From: an uncultured Agrobacterium sp.
Lineage (GTDB): Bacteria; Pseudomonadota; Alphaproteobacteria; Rhizobiales; Rhizobiaceae
DNA length: 64,000 nt
Assembly (NCBI GenBank): GCA_913777615.1
Contig: CAJYTK010000019.1
Span: 1-64,000, forward strand
Reading direction: 5' to 3'
This document shows positions 1-9,418 of the stretch, in pieces. Under the pieces are notes generated by a model. It had not been told where the DNA came from, did not search any database, and saw only the letters and a list, made by a program, of their open reading frames with translations. Position 1 is the stretch's first letter. Each line of letters starts with the position of its first letter. The translations under genes were made by a program, and so were the position numbers.

Positions 1-705
1 TGCAAACTGCGCCGAGGAAAGCGAGCCAACCTGAGCCTTGGTCAGAGCGGCGATGTTGTCGGTGCTGAGATTGGAGACATTCAGCCCAGACAGTGCCTTG
101 GCGCTGATTGCCTTGATCTCATCGGAGGAAAAGGTTGCCAGAGCGTCCGACGACAGGGCATTCAGCTGTCCAGAAGACAGAACGGTGATCTGCGCCTTGG
201 TCAGTGCTTCTGCGCTCGCGGTAGCTAGGTTTGCCAGAGCCGCGGGGGACAGGCCTGACAGTGCGGTGACGCTGAATGCTTTAATTTCACTGGTGGAGAA
301 GAGCGCGAGCTCGGCACTGTCCAGTGTACCGACCTGAGCTGCTGTGAGGCCAGCAACCTGCGCCGAGGTGAGCGCCTCGATCTGGCTTGTCCCAAGAGCC
401 TCGAATTGACTGGTGTAAAGAGCAACGACCTGCGCCGCACTCAGGCTGCTGACTTGGCCGCTGCTGAGCACCTCCAGCTGATTCAGCGTCAGACCCTTGA
501 CGGCGCTCGGCGAAATGGCGCGCATGTCTTCAGAGTCGAGCAAAGCGATATTCGCGGTACTAAGGGCTGCGATCTGCGAAGAACTAAGGGCCTTGATTTT
601 TGTATTATCAAGAGCGTTCACGTCCGCGGAGGTCAAGCTCGCAATAGTCGATGTGGAAAGCTTTGAAATCTGCGCAGCAGACAGCGAAGAAATAATGGAA
701 GTCAT
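1..705 (-). CDS. Octapeptide-repeat protein, N-terminal part (runs off the left edge)
   Basis: An open frame of 235 codons begins at 705 and is still open at base 1, so only the N-terminal part is visible. An AAGGGA Shine-Dalgarno sequence sits about eight bases before the ATG. The whole visible protein is built from tandem eight-residue units: 28 full units in register, with one five-residue interruption about 20 residues before the edge. The consensus is S-[ST]-x-[QE]-[IVL]-x-[AG]-L (for example SAAQVVAL, TSAQVAGL, TKAQVGSL). There is no signal peptide, transmembrane segment or enzyme motif in the visible part. Regular Leu/Ile/Val spacing suggests an elongated repeat fold. Similar LTTAQVAAL-type repeats occur, as far as I recall, in very large alphaproteobacterial proteins of unknown or adhesin-like role. 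Function is unknown. Reading frame and repeats are directly visible; a surface role is only inference. Confidence 0.8.
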   Translation of the reverse strand, partial: MTSIISSLSAAQISKLSTSTIASLTSADVNALDNTKIKALSSSQIAALSTANIALLDSEDMRAISPSAVKGLTLNQLEVLSSGQVSSLSAAQVVALYTSQFEALGTSQIEALTSAQVAGLTAAQVGTLDSAELALFSTSEIKAFSVTALSGLSPAALANLATASAEALTKAQITVLSSGQLNALSSDALATFSSDEIKAISAKALSGLNVSNLSTDNIAALTKAQVGSLSSAQFA

Positions 706-2045
706 GAACGTGTCCCTTACCGGATGGCGACTGGTCACGCCTATCTGCCGTCAGACATCGCCCAAATAGACATGAATCCGACACGCGCAAATGAAGCGAA
801 ATTGTTGAGAACATGGCTCATGTGAACCTGCGTAGGAACCGCTTCATGCAATTCGAGCCTGAGAGGGAAGCCCGGATTTTCCACGCTAGTTATTGCGAAT
901 GACGCTAATAAATTTGGTTGCTTGAGTAACCTAACTGTAAGGGTGTCTTATCAGGCAAACATTTAAAGCCAAGTTAATATTGGTGACGCATCTGATTATT
1001 CTTGAGACACATGTATCTCGCCGAATCAAACGCTAAATTTCAAAGGAAAACTATGCCACCTACATCATTTTAACCATCTATCAAGAGCGAAAAATTTTAA
1101 TTCGGACTCAGATTCTCAATCATTCACGCAGTCTTTTTCCTTTCCAAGGAAAACCCCGTCGGAAAATAAATAGGTAAACCGCCAGCAGAGATAACGACAT
1201 AAAAAAAAGGGTTAAACACAAGCATATTTTTTATTATATTGACATAAATGAATTACAATACATCGATTTTAAGATATAATATCGACTTTATCGAAGTGTA
1301 ATTGCGATGAATACGGTTTCTGGGGCCTTGGTTTCCGTTCCGACACCCGGCGTGAGTTAACGGAGAAAACCCGGTAAAGTTGTTTTTCTTCTGCATGATT
1401 CGCCGTTTAGGACATTCAATCGAATGCCCTCGCGGGCTTGATACTGGCAGTAATCATCACTCTTCCAGCAATATCGTTACGAGATATACTGCGTCTCACC
1501 GTCGCATCAGCAGATCATCACGATACTACTGGCTAAACTTTCACGTGCAATCGTCTGACAGTGCATCCCGTCAGCTTTCGATGAAGCGGCTGGCATTGAA
1601 TCTTGATGGAGGGCGAGCGTGGGGTGCTGATTCGGTAAAACTCATCCTTCATTGATTTTGACCGCTCCACGTTAGATGCGCGACGAGATCAGGTTCTCGG
1701 AACGTCTTGAAATGAAAACAAGAACGGACCGGGATCAGGTTGCGAATTGGGGGAGCCTAATAAGGGAATGCTATGCGTGTCGAGACACTTCGAGAGGTGC
1801 AATACCTTCGTGTGTGACGGCTTTTCGCGCAGACACCGGCATAACGCCGTCGGTCGCAGCGCATGCTGCGACACGAGAGCCGGAAATTATCTCCGGCTCA
1901 AAGAGACTTCATGAGTTGTACGGCGGGCTCAAAGGTCCTTTAGATCTGGGACCATTTTGTTGTATCCGCCGTAACGGTTTTAATATCTGCCTTGCCATAT
2001 GTTCTCATGGTTTGGCAGTTCAGCGAGCTCGCGATGAGCCTGCTC
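706..2045. other. Long gene-poor intergenic region with small hairpins
   Basis: About 1.3 kb lies between the start of the repeat protein and the 3' end of the chemoreceptor gene. The 900-1300 stretch is AT-rich. Short perfect stems are frequent further right: 1413-1426 (CATTC/GAATG), 1426-1437 (GCCC/GGGC), 1853-1872 (GTCGCAGC/GCTGCGAC), 1877-1899 (GAGCCGGA/TCCGGCTC) and 1934-1953 (GGTCC/GGACC, followed by ATTTTGTTGT). Open frames on the plus strand at 1380-1655 and 1676-2173 lack convincing start signals and protein-like composition, so I do not call them. The region may hold promoters for the repeat gene and possibly a small RNA, but I cannot show either. Confidence 0.5.
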
Positions 2046-4079
2046 TCAGAACTCTTCCCAGTTCTGTTCGCTTGCTTTCGGCTGCACCGCTTCTGCCGAC
2101 GCTCCAAAGGCTTTGGCGAGCGTATTGCCCAGCGCACGCGCGGGCGAGGCTACAGGGCGTGCGGTTGGCTTAACAGCAGCGGGCGTGAAGCTCGGCTTCG
2201 TCGAATAGAGCGGCTTGGCGGAAGCCGCTGGGGCGGAACGCGGGACAACGGGAGTGGCGGGCGGTATGTAGGACGCGATGCGCTGTTCTGCCCCTGCCCC
2301 GAGGTTGAACTGGCCGATCAGTCCGTTCAACGCCTCAGCCTCGCGAGCCAGCGAATGGCTGGCTGCGGTCTGTTGTTCGACCATGGCGGCGTTCTTCTGC
2401 GTTCCCTGGTCCATGCTGTTGACGGCAGTACTGATCTCCTGCAGGCCCGTCGCTTGTTCGCGTGATGCCGTGACGATGGCGCTGACATGAGCGTTGATCT
2501 CTTCCACCTCAGCGACGATCATCTGTAGCGCCTTGCCGGTCTCATCGACGAGGCCTACGCCATTTTCAACGTATCTGCTTGAGTTGCTGATCAGCGCCTT
2601 GATTTCCTTCGCGGCATTGGCGGAACGCTGAGCAAGCTCGCGAACCTCCTGTGCCACGACGGCAAAACCTTTACCGGCCTCACCGGCACGGGCAGCCTCA
2701 ACACCAGCATTCAGCGCGAGCAGGTTTGTCTGGAAGGCAATATCATCGATCACACCGATGATGTTGGTGATTTCGCCGGAAGACTTTTCGATTTCCTGCA
2801 TTGCGGCCACGGCGCGACGCACGACCGCACCGGATTGTTCGGCACCGGCACGGGCGCGCTGCACCAGAGCTCCTGCTTCTTCAGCACCCTTGGCGCTATC
2901 GCGAACGGTGGTGGTCACTTCTTCCAGGGCAGCAGCGGTTTGTTCGACGGAAGCTGCCTGCTGTTCCGTGCGGCGCGACAGATCATCGGCTGCGGACAGC
3001 ATTTCGGCGGCGCCGGCATGAATTGCAGCAGCGTTCTCGCCCACCTTACGCAATGTCTGCTGCAGGCTATCGAGCGAGGTGTTGAAGTTCAGACGAAGCG
3101 GCTCGACGAACGGGGTGAACGGCTTTTCGATGCGATAGTCGAGATTGCCGTCGGCCAGTGCCTGGAGACCCTTGGCAAGTTCTTCGCGGGCAAAAGCCTG
3201 TTCAGCTTCGGCGCGCTCTTTTTCAGCCTCGTTGCGCCGACGATCAGCTTCGGTCGCGGAGCGCATGCGGTCCGTCTCACCTGCAAGACGCTGCTTCTCG
3301 ATCGCGCTGTCCTTGAAGACCAGAACGGCCTTGGCCATTTTCCCAACTTCGTCGCCGCGATCAACCGCAGGGACATCGACATTGTTATCGCCATTGGCAA
3401 GACGGCTCATGGCATCCGTCATGCCGACGATGGGCGTGACGATGGCGCGCGACAACGCCCAGATCAACAGAACCGAAACGAGGCCAGCTGCAGCACCACC
3501 ACCGAGCAGCGCATATTGAAGATTGGCCTGAGCGCCTTGCTGCGCAGCGACCTCCAACCTGGTCAACGTGTTGAGCTGTTCTTTGATCTTGTCGGCAGCG
3601 GCGCGGAAGCCATCGACCTGGCCCTTGGCCTGGTTGCGGCCGATCTCGATGATTTCGGAAATTGGGGCTTCCGTCGTCTTGCGAGCGGCGATCTGCGGCT
3701 CGGCCAGTTGTTTGAAGAAGACAGTCGCAGTGGCTTCCATCTCGTCGATGGATTTCAGAATATCCGGTTGGTCTGCGGCGTACCCACGTGCCTCCTTCAG
3801 TTTCGCGAGCATCACGTCGCGCTGGGCGAAGACGTCTTTGTAGGTGCTGTCGCTTCGGAACAGAAGAAAGCCGCGCTGATTGACCACCTGCTCCAGCATG
3901 GCGGCTTTCGCTTCGTCGACCGTCTGCATCAGTTGAGCTGTGCGAGTTTGCGTTTCAGACAGATGCTGCGCGTCTAGCGTTTGAAGAAAGACGAATGCCG
4001 AGGCGACTAGACACACACCCATCAAGGCGACGAAGGTCATCATCAGTTTGATATTGATAGGTAAATTTTTCAAAGACAT
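2046..4079 (-). CDS. Methyl-accepting chemotaxis protein with C-terminal NWEEF tether
   Basis: A 677-residue membrane chemoreceptor that would control the CheA kinase in response to a periplasmic signal. An N-terminal membrane helix (about residues 10-32) is followed by a helical periplasmic domain of roughly 150 residues (CHASE3/4HB-like), a second helix near 190-210, a HAMP domain, a linker, a second HAMP-like segment and the signalling hairpin with the hallmark motif [20 protein letters not shown]. The protein ends NWEEF, matching the CheR/CheB docking pentapeptide, so it probably undergoes efficient adaptation. I chose the ATG at 4079 ([10 protein letters not shown]...) because the longer frame to 4118 adds 13 charged residues ahead of the membrane helix. 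It is an orphan receptor with no che genes nearby. The ligand is unknown. Confidence 0.93.
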   Translation of the reverse strand: MSLKNLPINIKLMMTFVALMGVCLVASAFVFLQTLDAQHLSETQTRTAQLMQTVDEAKAAMLEQVVNQRGFLLFRSDSTYKDVFAQRDVMLAKLKEARGYAADQPDILKSIDEMEATATVFFKQLAEPQIAARKTTEAPISEIIEIGRNQAKGQVDGFRAAADKIKEQLNTLTRLEVAAQQGAQANLQYALLGGGAAAGLVSVLLIWALSRAIVTPIVGMTDAMSRLANGDNNVDVPAVDRGDEVGKMAKAVLVFKDSAIEKQRLAGETDRMRSATEADRRRNEAEKERAEAEQAFAREELAKGLQALADGNLDYRIEKPFTPFVEPLRLNFNTSLDSLQQTLRKVGENAAAIHAGAAEMLSAADDLSRRTEQQAASVEQTAAALEEVTTTVRDSAKGAEEAGALVQRARAGAEQSGAVVRRAVAAMQEIEKSSGEITNIIGVIDDIAFQTNLLALNAGVEAARAGEAGKGFAVVAQEVRELAQRSANAAKEIKALISNSSRYVENGVGLVDETGKALQMIVAEVEEINAHVSAIVTASREQATGLQEISTAVNSMDQGTQKNAAMVEQQTAASHSLAREAEALNGLIGQFNLGAGAEQRIASYIPPATPVVPRSAPAASAKPLYSTKPSFTPAAVKPTARPVASPARALGNTLAKAFGASAEAVQPKASEQNWEEF

Positions 4080-4336
4080 CGACAACTCTTCTTCGACGCA
4101 GGACCGCGCATCAGTCATCAGACCGCGAACCGCAAGTTTTCCGGCCTAACCTTCATGTCAGCGACGGCTCTTTTTTCAGCTTCGCAAACTGCTGCAAAGC
4201 GGTTGATTTTTGCTTAAATCTGAAGGTACTAAAAAAACAAAGCTGAGTAGTGCCGGGCAGGGTAAACGAAGTCTTCAAGAGCCCTCGGACACAAACCGCT
4301 TGCGCTGCGCCCGATTGGCCGTCATTGACACTCTCC

Positions 4337-5089
4337 ATGACCAAAACATCTGAAAACCAACGCCTGGACCAGCTCCTGGTCGCCAAGGGCCTGTTTGCAA
4401 GCCGCTCCCGCGCGCGCGATGCCGTATCGCGCGGCACCGTCAGCGTGAATGGCAAGATCGTGACCAAGCCAAGCCTCTGCTTCGCTGAGAGCGCAGTGAT
4501 CGCCATTGACGATCCGGCGCAGGATTATGTCTCGCGCGCCGCCTTGAAGCTCGTTGCCGCACTCGATCATTTCGAGCTGGACCCGAAAGGCCAAGAGTGC
4601 CTGGATGTGGGTGCCTCCACCGGCGGTTTTACGGAGGTTTTGCTGGAGCGCGGCGCTGGCCACGTGACGGCGATCGACGTGGGTCATGGGCAGATCCATC
4701 CACGGGTGGAGAACAATCCACGCGTGACCAGCATCGAGGGGCTGAATGCGCGGTTCCTGACACAGGACGATATCGACGGTCGCGAGATCAGCTTCATCGT
4801 GTCGGATGTCTCCTTCATCTCGCTGAAGCTTGCGCTGGCGCCCGCACTCGATCTCGCAGTCGAGGGCGCGCTCGCCGTGCTTCTCGTCAAGCCGCAATTC
4901 GAGGCAGGCCGTGATGCGATCAGCAAGGCTGGTCTTTTGAAAGAGCCGGAGACAGCGCCGCAAGTCGCCGCAGAGCTGGAACGCTGGCTGACCGAAGATA
5001 TGGGCTGGGAAAGCCTTGGTCTTATCCCTTCCCCGATTGCGGGTGGGGATGGCAATGTAGAATTCCTTCTCGGAGGCAGAAAGCCATGA
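4337..5089 (+). CDS. tlyA: TlyA family rRNA 2'-O-ribose methyltransferase
   Basis: A 250-residue protein with an S4 RNA-binding domain (residues about 9-60, RLDQLLVAKG start) followed by an FtsJ-like Rossmann methyltransferase. The SAM-binding loop DVGASTGGFT is at 90-99. The K-D-K-type catalytic residues appear as Lys71 in RAALKL, the Asp of SDVSFISL and the Lys of VKPQFEAG. Family members methylate ribose hydroxyls in 16S and/or 23S rRNA; older annotations call them hemolysins. The start at 4337 (MTKTSENQ) is preferred over an upstream start at 4250 because it begins right before the S4 domain. The stop overlaps the start of the next methyltransferase gene by four bases, so the two are probably co-transcribed and translationally coupled. 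Confidence 0.92.
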   Translation: MTKTSENQRLDQLLVAKGLFASRSRARDAVSRGTVSVNGKIVTKPSLCFAESAVIAIDDPAQDYVSRAALKLVAALDHFELDPKGQECLDVGASTGGFTEVLLERGAGHVTAIDVGHGQIHPRVENNPRVTSIEGLNARFLTQDDIDGREISFIVSDVSFISLKLALAPALDLAVEGALAVLLVKPQFEAGRDAISKAGLLKEPETAPQVAAELERWLTEDMGWESLGLIPSPIAGGDGNVEFLLGGRKP

Positions 5090-6336
5090 GCACGCAGACC
5101 GTCAAGATCCAGAGTCTGGGAGCCCAGGGCGACGGCATCGCACATTGCCCTGAAGGCACTGTCTATGTGCCCTTCTCCCTTCCGGGGGAAACAGTCGCGA
5201 TCGCCCGAGTGAAAGACCAGGGAACGATCATGTCGATCACCGAGGCGTCGGAGCAGAGACGTGAGCCCGCCTGCCGTCATTTCGGGCCGGATGGCAAGAA
5301 CGGCACTTGCGGGGGCTGTTCGCTTCAACATGTGGCGGACGAAACCTATCACGCCTTCAAACGCAACCTCGTCGTCTCCGCGCTGCGCTCCAAAGGGTTG
5401 GATGCCGAGGTCGCGCCACTGGTGATCTGTCGGCCCGGTGAGCGCCGTCGCGTCGTCTTCACCGCACGCAAAACGGAGAAAGGACTTCTTCTCGGCTTCA
5501 GCCAGGCCAATAGCCACCATATTGTTGCGATCGAAGAATGTCCCATCGCGTCACCTGCCATCGTATCGAGGCTGGATGCAATCCGCGCAATCGGCCTGCC
5601 GCTGGCATCCAATGCCGAACCTTTCCGCATGACAGTGCTGGAGACGCTATCTGGGCTCGATATTGCCGTGGACGGCATCAAATCAGTCAATGACAAGCAG
5701 CGTCGGGCACTGACCGAAACGGTTCTTTCCATGCGCGGTATCGCCCGCGTATCGCTGTCAGGAGAAATTCTCATCGAGCCGCAAAAGCCGGTCATCGAGT
5801 TTGGCAGCGTCAAGGTCGCTCCTCCCGCTGGCAGTTTCCTTCAGGCAACCAAGGTGGCGGAAGACGCAATGGCCGAACGTGTGCTGGAGCATATCGGCAA
5901 ATCGAAGCGGATCGCCGATCTGTTCTGCGGTACCGGAACCTTTACGCTACGGCTGGCGCGCATCGGCAAGGTGCATGGTGTGGAAGCCGAAGACAAGCCA
6001 TTGAAGGCGCTGGATTTTGCCGCACGCAACACCCCCGGCCTGAAGCCGGTCACGATCGAACGGCGCGATCTTTTCCGACATCCGCTGATTGCCAAGGAAC
6101 TGAAGGTGTACGACGCCGTCGTCTTTGATCCGCCGAGAGCCGGTGCTGAAGCGCAGTGCAAGGAGCTCGCTCGCAGCACAGTGAAGAAGATCGTTGCCGT
6201 CAGCTGCAATCCGCTGTCTCTGGCACGCGATCTTTCTATCCTGGTCGAGGGCGGTTATCGCATTACGAACGTTACGCCGATCGACCAGTTCCTCTGGTCG
6301 CCGCATGTCGAGGCGGTCGTGACGCTGGAAAAATAA
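5086..6336 (+). CDS. rlmD: 23S rRNA (uracil-5-)-methyltransferase, RlmD/RumA family
   Basis: A 416-residue SAM-dependent m5U methyltransferase. The N-terminus forms a TRAM-like RNA-binding domain. Cysteines of a 4Fe-4S site are visible in ACRHFG, TCGGCSLQH and EECPIAS. The SAM motif is LFCGTGTF, the DPPRAG motif follows, and VSCNP carries the catalytic cysteine. The gene starts inside the last codons of tlyA (ATGA overlap), with GGAGG as a ribosome binding site. The product should act on a uridine in 23S rRNA; the exact position cannot be told from sequence. Length is normal for alphaproteobacterial members, which are somewhat shorter than the enterobacterial enzyme. Confidence 0.92.
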   Translation: MSTQTVKIQSLGAQGDGIAHCPEGTVYVPFSLPGETVAIARVKDQGTIMSITEASEQRREPACRHFGPDGKNGTCGGCSLQHVADETYHAFKRNLVVSALRSKGLDAEVAPLVICRPGERRRVVFTARKTEKGLLLGFSQANSHHIVAIEECPIASPAIVSRLDAIRAIGLPLASNAEPFRMTVLETLSGLDIAVDGIKSVNDKQRRALTETVLSMRGIARVSLSGEILIEPQKPVIEFGSVKVAPPAGSFLQATKVAEDAMAERVLEHIGKSKRIADLFCGTGTFTLRLARIGKVHGVEAEDKPLKALDFAARNTPGLKPVTIERRDLFRHPLIAKELKVYDAVVFDPPRAGAEAQCKELARSTVKKIVAVSCNPLSLARDLSILVEGGYRITNVTPIDQFLWSPHVEAVVTLEK

Positions 6337-6342
6337 GGCTTT

Positions 6343-6672
6343 TTACCAGGCGGTATCGATATTGCCGCTGCCGACAACGCCGGAGCAGCGGCAACGACCG
6401 CCAACCCTGCCCTGTTGGACGGGGCAGACATAGGGGCGCGAGCGCTCAGCACTGTCCGGCGGGGTGATGACGCAGACGAAACGCGGCTGGCGGCGGTCCC
6501 AACCATTGTTCTGGTTCTGGTTGCTGCGTTGCGAGCTACTGTTAAAGTCCTGCACCAGCACCACATCGCTCTGTGCAGGCAACGGCGTTTTAAAAGACTG
6601 AAGCAGGGCCGCCTCCGCAACACCGGATACGGACAGTAGTGCGATCATTGCAAGAGCGGTTTTACGCATCAT
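6343..6672 (-). CDS. Small secreted protein of unknown function
   Basis: A 109-residue protein with a clear Sec signal peptide (charged start, hydrophobic core ALAMIALLSVSGV, cleavage after AEA near residue 21). The mature part is Ser/Asn/Gln-rich with four cysteines (FVCVI, YVCPV, GRCRCSG) that could form disulfides, pointing to the periplasm or outside. GAGAAGG precedes the first of two ATG codons. The gene is convergent with rlmD, leaving only six bases between stop codons. I do not recognise a family. Signal peptide and ribosome binding site make it likely real. Confidence 0.7.
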   Translation of the reverse strand: MMRKTALAMIALLSVSGVAEAALLQSFKTPLPAQSDVVLVQDFNSSSQRSNQNQNNGWDRRQPRFVCVITPPDSAERSRPYVCPVQQGRVGGRCRCSGVVGSGNIDTAW

Positions 6673-6761
6673 GACGGCCTTCTCCCAACAGTAAAGATGC
6701 TGATCGAATAACCGGAAACACTTCCCGTTCCGTAAAGGTCGCCGCCTTTCTTCGCTAAGCC

Positions 6762-7520
6762 TTAACGACGCATGAATGCTTCGAACGCAGCTCTCGCCTC
6801 CGCGCTCTGAAGCTGGGCTGCAAAGTGGACGATTTCCTCGTCGATCCTCTTTCGGATACCGTCGATATCGCCACGCACCAGATCACGAGCGATCTTCAGC
6901 GCCTGCGGTGGCTTGGATGCAAGATGAGCGGCAGTTTTGAGCGTTTCCGCCTCCAACTCCGCCTCATGGACAATCTTCCAGATCAAGCCCGCCGCAAGCG
7001 CCTGTTCGGCGGTGAAACCCTCACCTGCAGCCAGCAGCGCGAATGCCCGCTGATGGCCAGCGATGCGCGGTACCAGAAGACTGGACGCGGCTTCCGGCAC
7101 CAGCGCCAGATCGACGAAGGGTGTCTTGAACAGGCTGCGGCTGGAGGCAAGCGTCAGATCGCAGTGCAGGTTCAGTGTCGTGCCGATGCCGATAGCAAGG
7201 CCATCGACGCCGGAGACAATAGGCTTTTCGACGCCAACGAGCGTGTGCAGAAAGTCTGCGGCAGCGAGCCTGCCCTTGCCGCCGGACATGGCAAAGCCGA
7301 GAAAATCGGCCATGTCGTTGCCAGCCGAGAAACATCCCGGCGTACCGAGAAAGGCGATGACGCGAATATCAGCGTCGGCGTTGGCCGCCGTCAAGGCATC
7401 GATCAGGCTGCGATACATCGCATCTGTGATGGCGTTCTTCTTGTCCGGACGGTTGAACCGGATAACCTGCACACCGGGTGCGGCCTGCGGACGCTCGAGA
7501 AGGATATGGTCTTCAGACAT
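6762..7520 (-). CDS. Enoyl-CoA hydratase/isomerase family protein
   Basis: A 252-residue crotonase-fold enzyme of fatty acid or related acyl-CoA breakdown. The oxyanion-hole segment CFSAGNDMADF and the acidic catalytic region VPEAASSLL are present. A single clear acidic residue in the second site, in a PEAxSS context, resembles delta3,delta2-enoyl-CoA isomerase-like members as much as classical hydratases, so the exact reaction is open. GAGGAGG lies five to six bases before the ATG at 7520, which favours it over the TTG at 7526. The gene begins 11 bases after the acyl-CoA dehydrogenase stop, so they form an operon and probably act in succession. Confidence 0.9.
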   Translation of the reverse strand: MSEDHILLERPQAAPGVQVIRFNRPDKKNAITDAMYRSLIDALTAANADADIRVIAFLGTPGCFSAGNDMADFLGFAMSGGKGRLAAADFLHTLVGVEKPIVSGVDGLAIGIGTTLNLHCDLTLASSRSLFKTPFVDLALVPEAASSLLVPRIAGHQRAFALLAAGEGFTAEQALAAGLIWKIVHEAELEAETLKTAAHLASKPPQALKIARDLVRGDIDGIRKRIDEEIVHFAAQLQSAEARAAFEAFMRR

Positions 7521-7531
7521 CAGCAACCTCC

Positions 7532-9316
7532 TCAGGCAAGCACAGCGCGTGCGGCTTCGAGGCTCGCAGCACCCGACACCACGCGGTCCCTCAAGGCAAC
7601 CGTCTCCGCCAAGAGATTTTCAGCGGCAAAGCGGCAAAGCGATGCTCGCTTGGCACCATTACCGTCATCAACAGAAGCCAGCGCGCCCTTGGCGAGATAG
7701 ACGCCCGTCAGGGTAAGACCAAAGAGCCGCTGGTAGGGCGTGGCACCGGCAAGTGCTGATGCTGCCTCTCCCTTGGCCTGGGCCTCAAGTAGCCAGTCGG
7801 TGGCAGCTTCGAGGTCGGCGATGCTCTGGTCCAGATAGCGTGCGGTGTCGCCCAGTTCCGGCTTGTTCGATGCACGAACGGCTTCGGCGATTTCCTTCAA
7901 CTCGTTGATGAAGCCCCGAACGTGATGACCCTCGGAAAGCGGCAGCTTGCGCATGACGAGGTCGATAGCCTGGATGCCATTTGTGCCTTCATAGATCGGA
8001 GCGATACGAGCGTCGCGCAGATAGCGGGCCGCACCGGTCTCCTCGATGAAGCCCATGCCACCGTGTACCTGAATACCGAGGGACGCCACATCCACACCGG
8101 CATCGGTGGAGAAGGACTTGGCAATCGGCGTTAGAAGGGCTGCACGCTCCTGCCACAACTTCTGCGTTCCAGCATCGCTTTCCGCATGGCTCATGTCGAT
8201 CGCGTGAGCGCAGGCGAAGCTGATGGCGCGAGAACCTTGCGTCAGCGCCTTCATCGTGAGCAGCGTTCTGGCGATATCCGGATGCTCGATGATCGGGCTC
8301 ATGCCCGTGGCCTTCGTTCCCGGCGCTTTGCCTTGGGTCCGCTCATTGGCGTATTGAATCGCCTTCTGCGTGGCGGCTTCGCAAATCGCCACACCCTGCA
8401 TACCGACCGCAAGGCGCGCATTGTTCATCATGGTGAACATGCAGGCCAGACCCTTGTTCTCCTCACCGACCAGCCAGCCGATCGCACCTTTCTCCTGACC
8501 GAAACGGCCATCGCCGAAGATCATCGTGCAGGTGGGCGAACCGTGAATTCCGAGTTTATGCTCCAGCGCATGGCAGAACAGATCGTTGCGTTCACCCGGA
8601 TTGCCGGCCGCATCGGGCAAGAATTTCGGCACGAGGAAGAGCGAGATGCCGCGCGTGCCGGCAGGTGCATCCGGAAGGCGGGCAAGCACCAGATGAATGA
8701 TGTTCTCGGCAGCGTCGTGTTCACCCCATGTGATGTAAATCTTCTGGCCAAAAATGCGGTATGTACCGTCTTGGGCACGTTCTGCTCTGGCCTTGAGCGC
8801 CGCGAGATCGGAGCCGGCTTGCGGCTCCGTCAGGTTCATGGTGCCCGTCCATTTGCCGCTAACGAGGTTTTCGAGATAGGCGGCTTTCAGCTCCTCGCTG
8901 CCATGAGCAGAAATGGCTTCGACCGCGCCCATGGTGAGCGTCGGGCAAAGAGCGAACGCCATAGAGCCCGAGTTCCACATCTCCAGTGCTGCGACATTGA
9001 GCATGTGAGGCAGGCCCTGCCCGCCAAATTCCTCAGGGGCCGTCAGGCCGTTCCAGCCACCTTCCGCCCAGCGATGATATAGCCCAGCCCACCCATCCGG
9101 CGTGCGAACCTCACCATCCACCATGCGTGAACCCTGACGATCGCCAACTTCCGCGAGCGGAGCGACCTCTTCCGTCGCGAAACGCCCTGCTTCCTGGAGA
9201 ATGGCGTCGACGAGATCTTCATCGAGATCACCGAGCGCACCGCTCTGAAGAGCATCGCCCAGCCCTGCAACGTGTTTCAACGTAAAAGCGATATCGTCTA
9301 CCGGCGCGGTATACAT
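7532..9316 (-). CDS. Acyl-CoA dehydrogenase, long form with C-terminal extension
   Basis: A 594-residue FAD enzyme that introduces the alpha-beta double bond in acyl-CoA. The flavin and substrate region MNLTEPQAGSDL, the KIYITWGEHD segment and the C-terminal catalytic region YEGTNGIQAIDLVMRKLP are present; the Glu of YEGTNG is the expected base. The extra ~130 residues at the C-terminus are typical of the long DmdC/FadE-like class found in alphaproteobacteria, not of the 380-residue short-chain enzymes. GGAGGAGGCAGG precedes the ATG. The gene leads an operon with the enoyl-CoA hydratase-like gene, and a palindromic ACGT-N2-ACGT sequence lies 58-73 bases upstream. Substrate chain length is not predictable. 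Confidence 0.93.
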   Translation of the reverse strand: MYTAPVDDIAFTLKHVAGLGDALQSGALGDLDEDLVDAILQEAGRFATEEVAPLAEVGDRQGSRMVDGEVRTPDGWAGLYHRWAEGGWNGLTAPEEFGGQGLPHMLNVAALEMWNSGSMAFALCPTLTMGAVEAISAHGSEELKAAYLENLVSGKWTGTMNLTEPQAGSDLAALKARAERAQDGTYRIFGQKIYITWGEHDAAENIIHLVLARLPDAPAGTRGISLFLVPKFLPDAAGNPGERNDLFCHALEHKLGIHGSPTCTMIFGDGRFGQEKGAIGWLVGEENKGLACMFTMMNNARLAVGMQGVAICEAATQKAIQYANERTQGKAPGTKATGMSPIIEHPDIARTLLTMKALTQGSRAISFACAHAIDMSHAESDAGTQKLWQERAALLTPIAKSFSTDAGVDVASLGIQVHGGMGFIEETGAARYLRDARIAPIYEGTNGIQAIDLVMRKLPLSEGHHVRGFINELKEIAEAVRASNKPELGDTARYLDQSIADLEAATDWLLEAQAKGEAASALAGATPYQRLFGLTLTGVYLAKGALASVDDGNGAKRASLCRFAAENLLAETVALRDRVVSGAASLEAARAVLA

Positions 9317-9373
9317 CCTGCCTCCTCCCGAAGCGTCTGCCTACAATGCAATGTCTCTACGGGCTAATTGATT

Positions 9374-9389
9374 TTTACGTAAACGTCAA
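9374..9389. promoter_or_regulatory. Candidate MerR/LiuR-type operator
   Basis: TTTACGTAAACGTCAA is a near-palindrome with an ACGT-N2-ACGT core, 58-73 bases before the acyl-CoA dehydrogenase start. It resembles the operator I recall for LiuR, a MerR-family repressor of acyl-CoA and branched-chain amino acid breakdown genes in proteobacteria. Position and downstream gene function fit. No regulator gene is in the window. The sequence is seen; the factor is inferred. Confidence 0.45.
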
Positions 9390-9418
9390 TTTTAAATTTG
9401 CCGCCAATGGGATCGCGC

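Noticed and set aside
1676-2173. Plus-strand open frame of 165 codons in the gene-poor region
   Set aside because: It overlaps the end of the chemoreceptor gene, has no ribosome binding site and passes through several hairpins.
2835-3977. Long plus-strand open frame opposite the first chemoreceptor gene (380 codons)
   Set aside because: It is a shadow of a GC-rich gene: the minus strand encodes a complete chemoreceptor with all family motifs, and the plus frame shows no domain or start signal.
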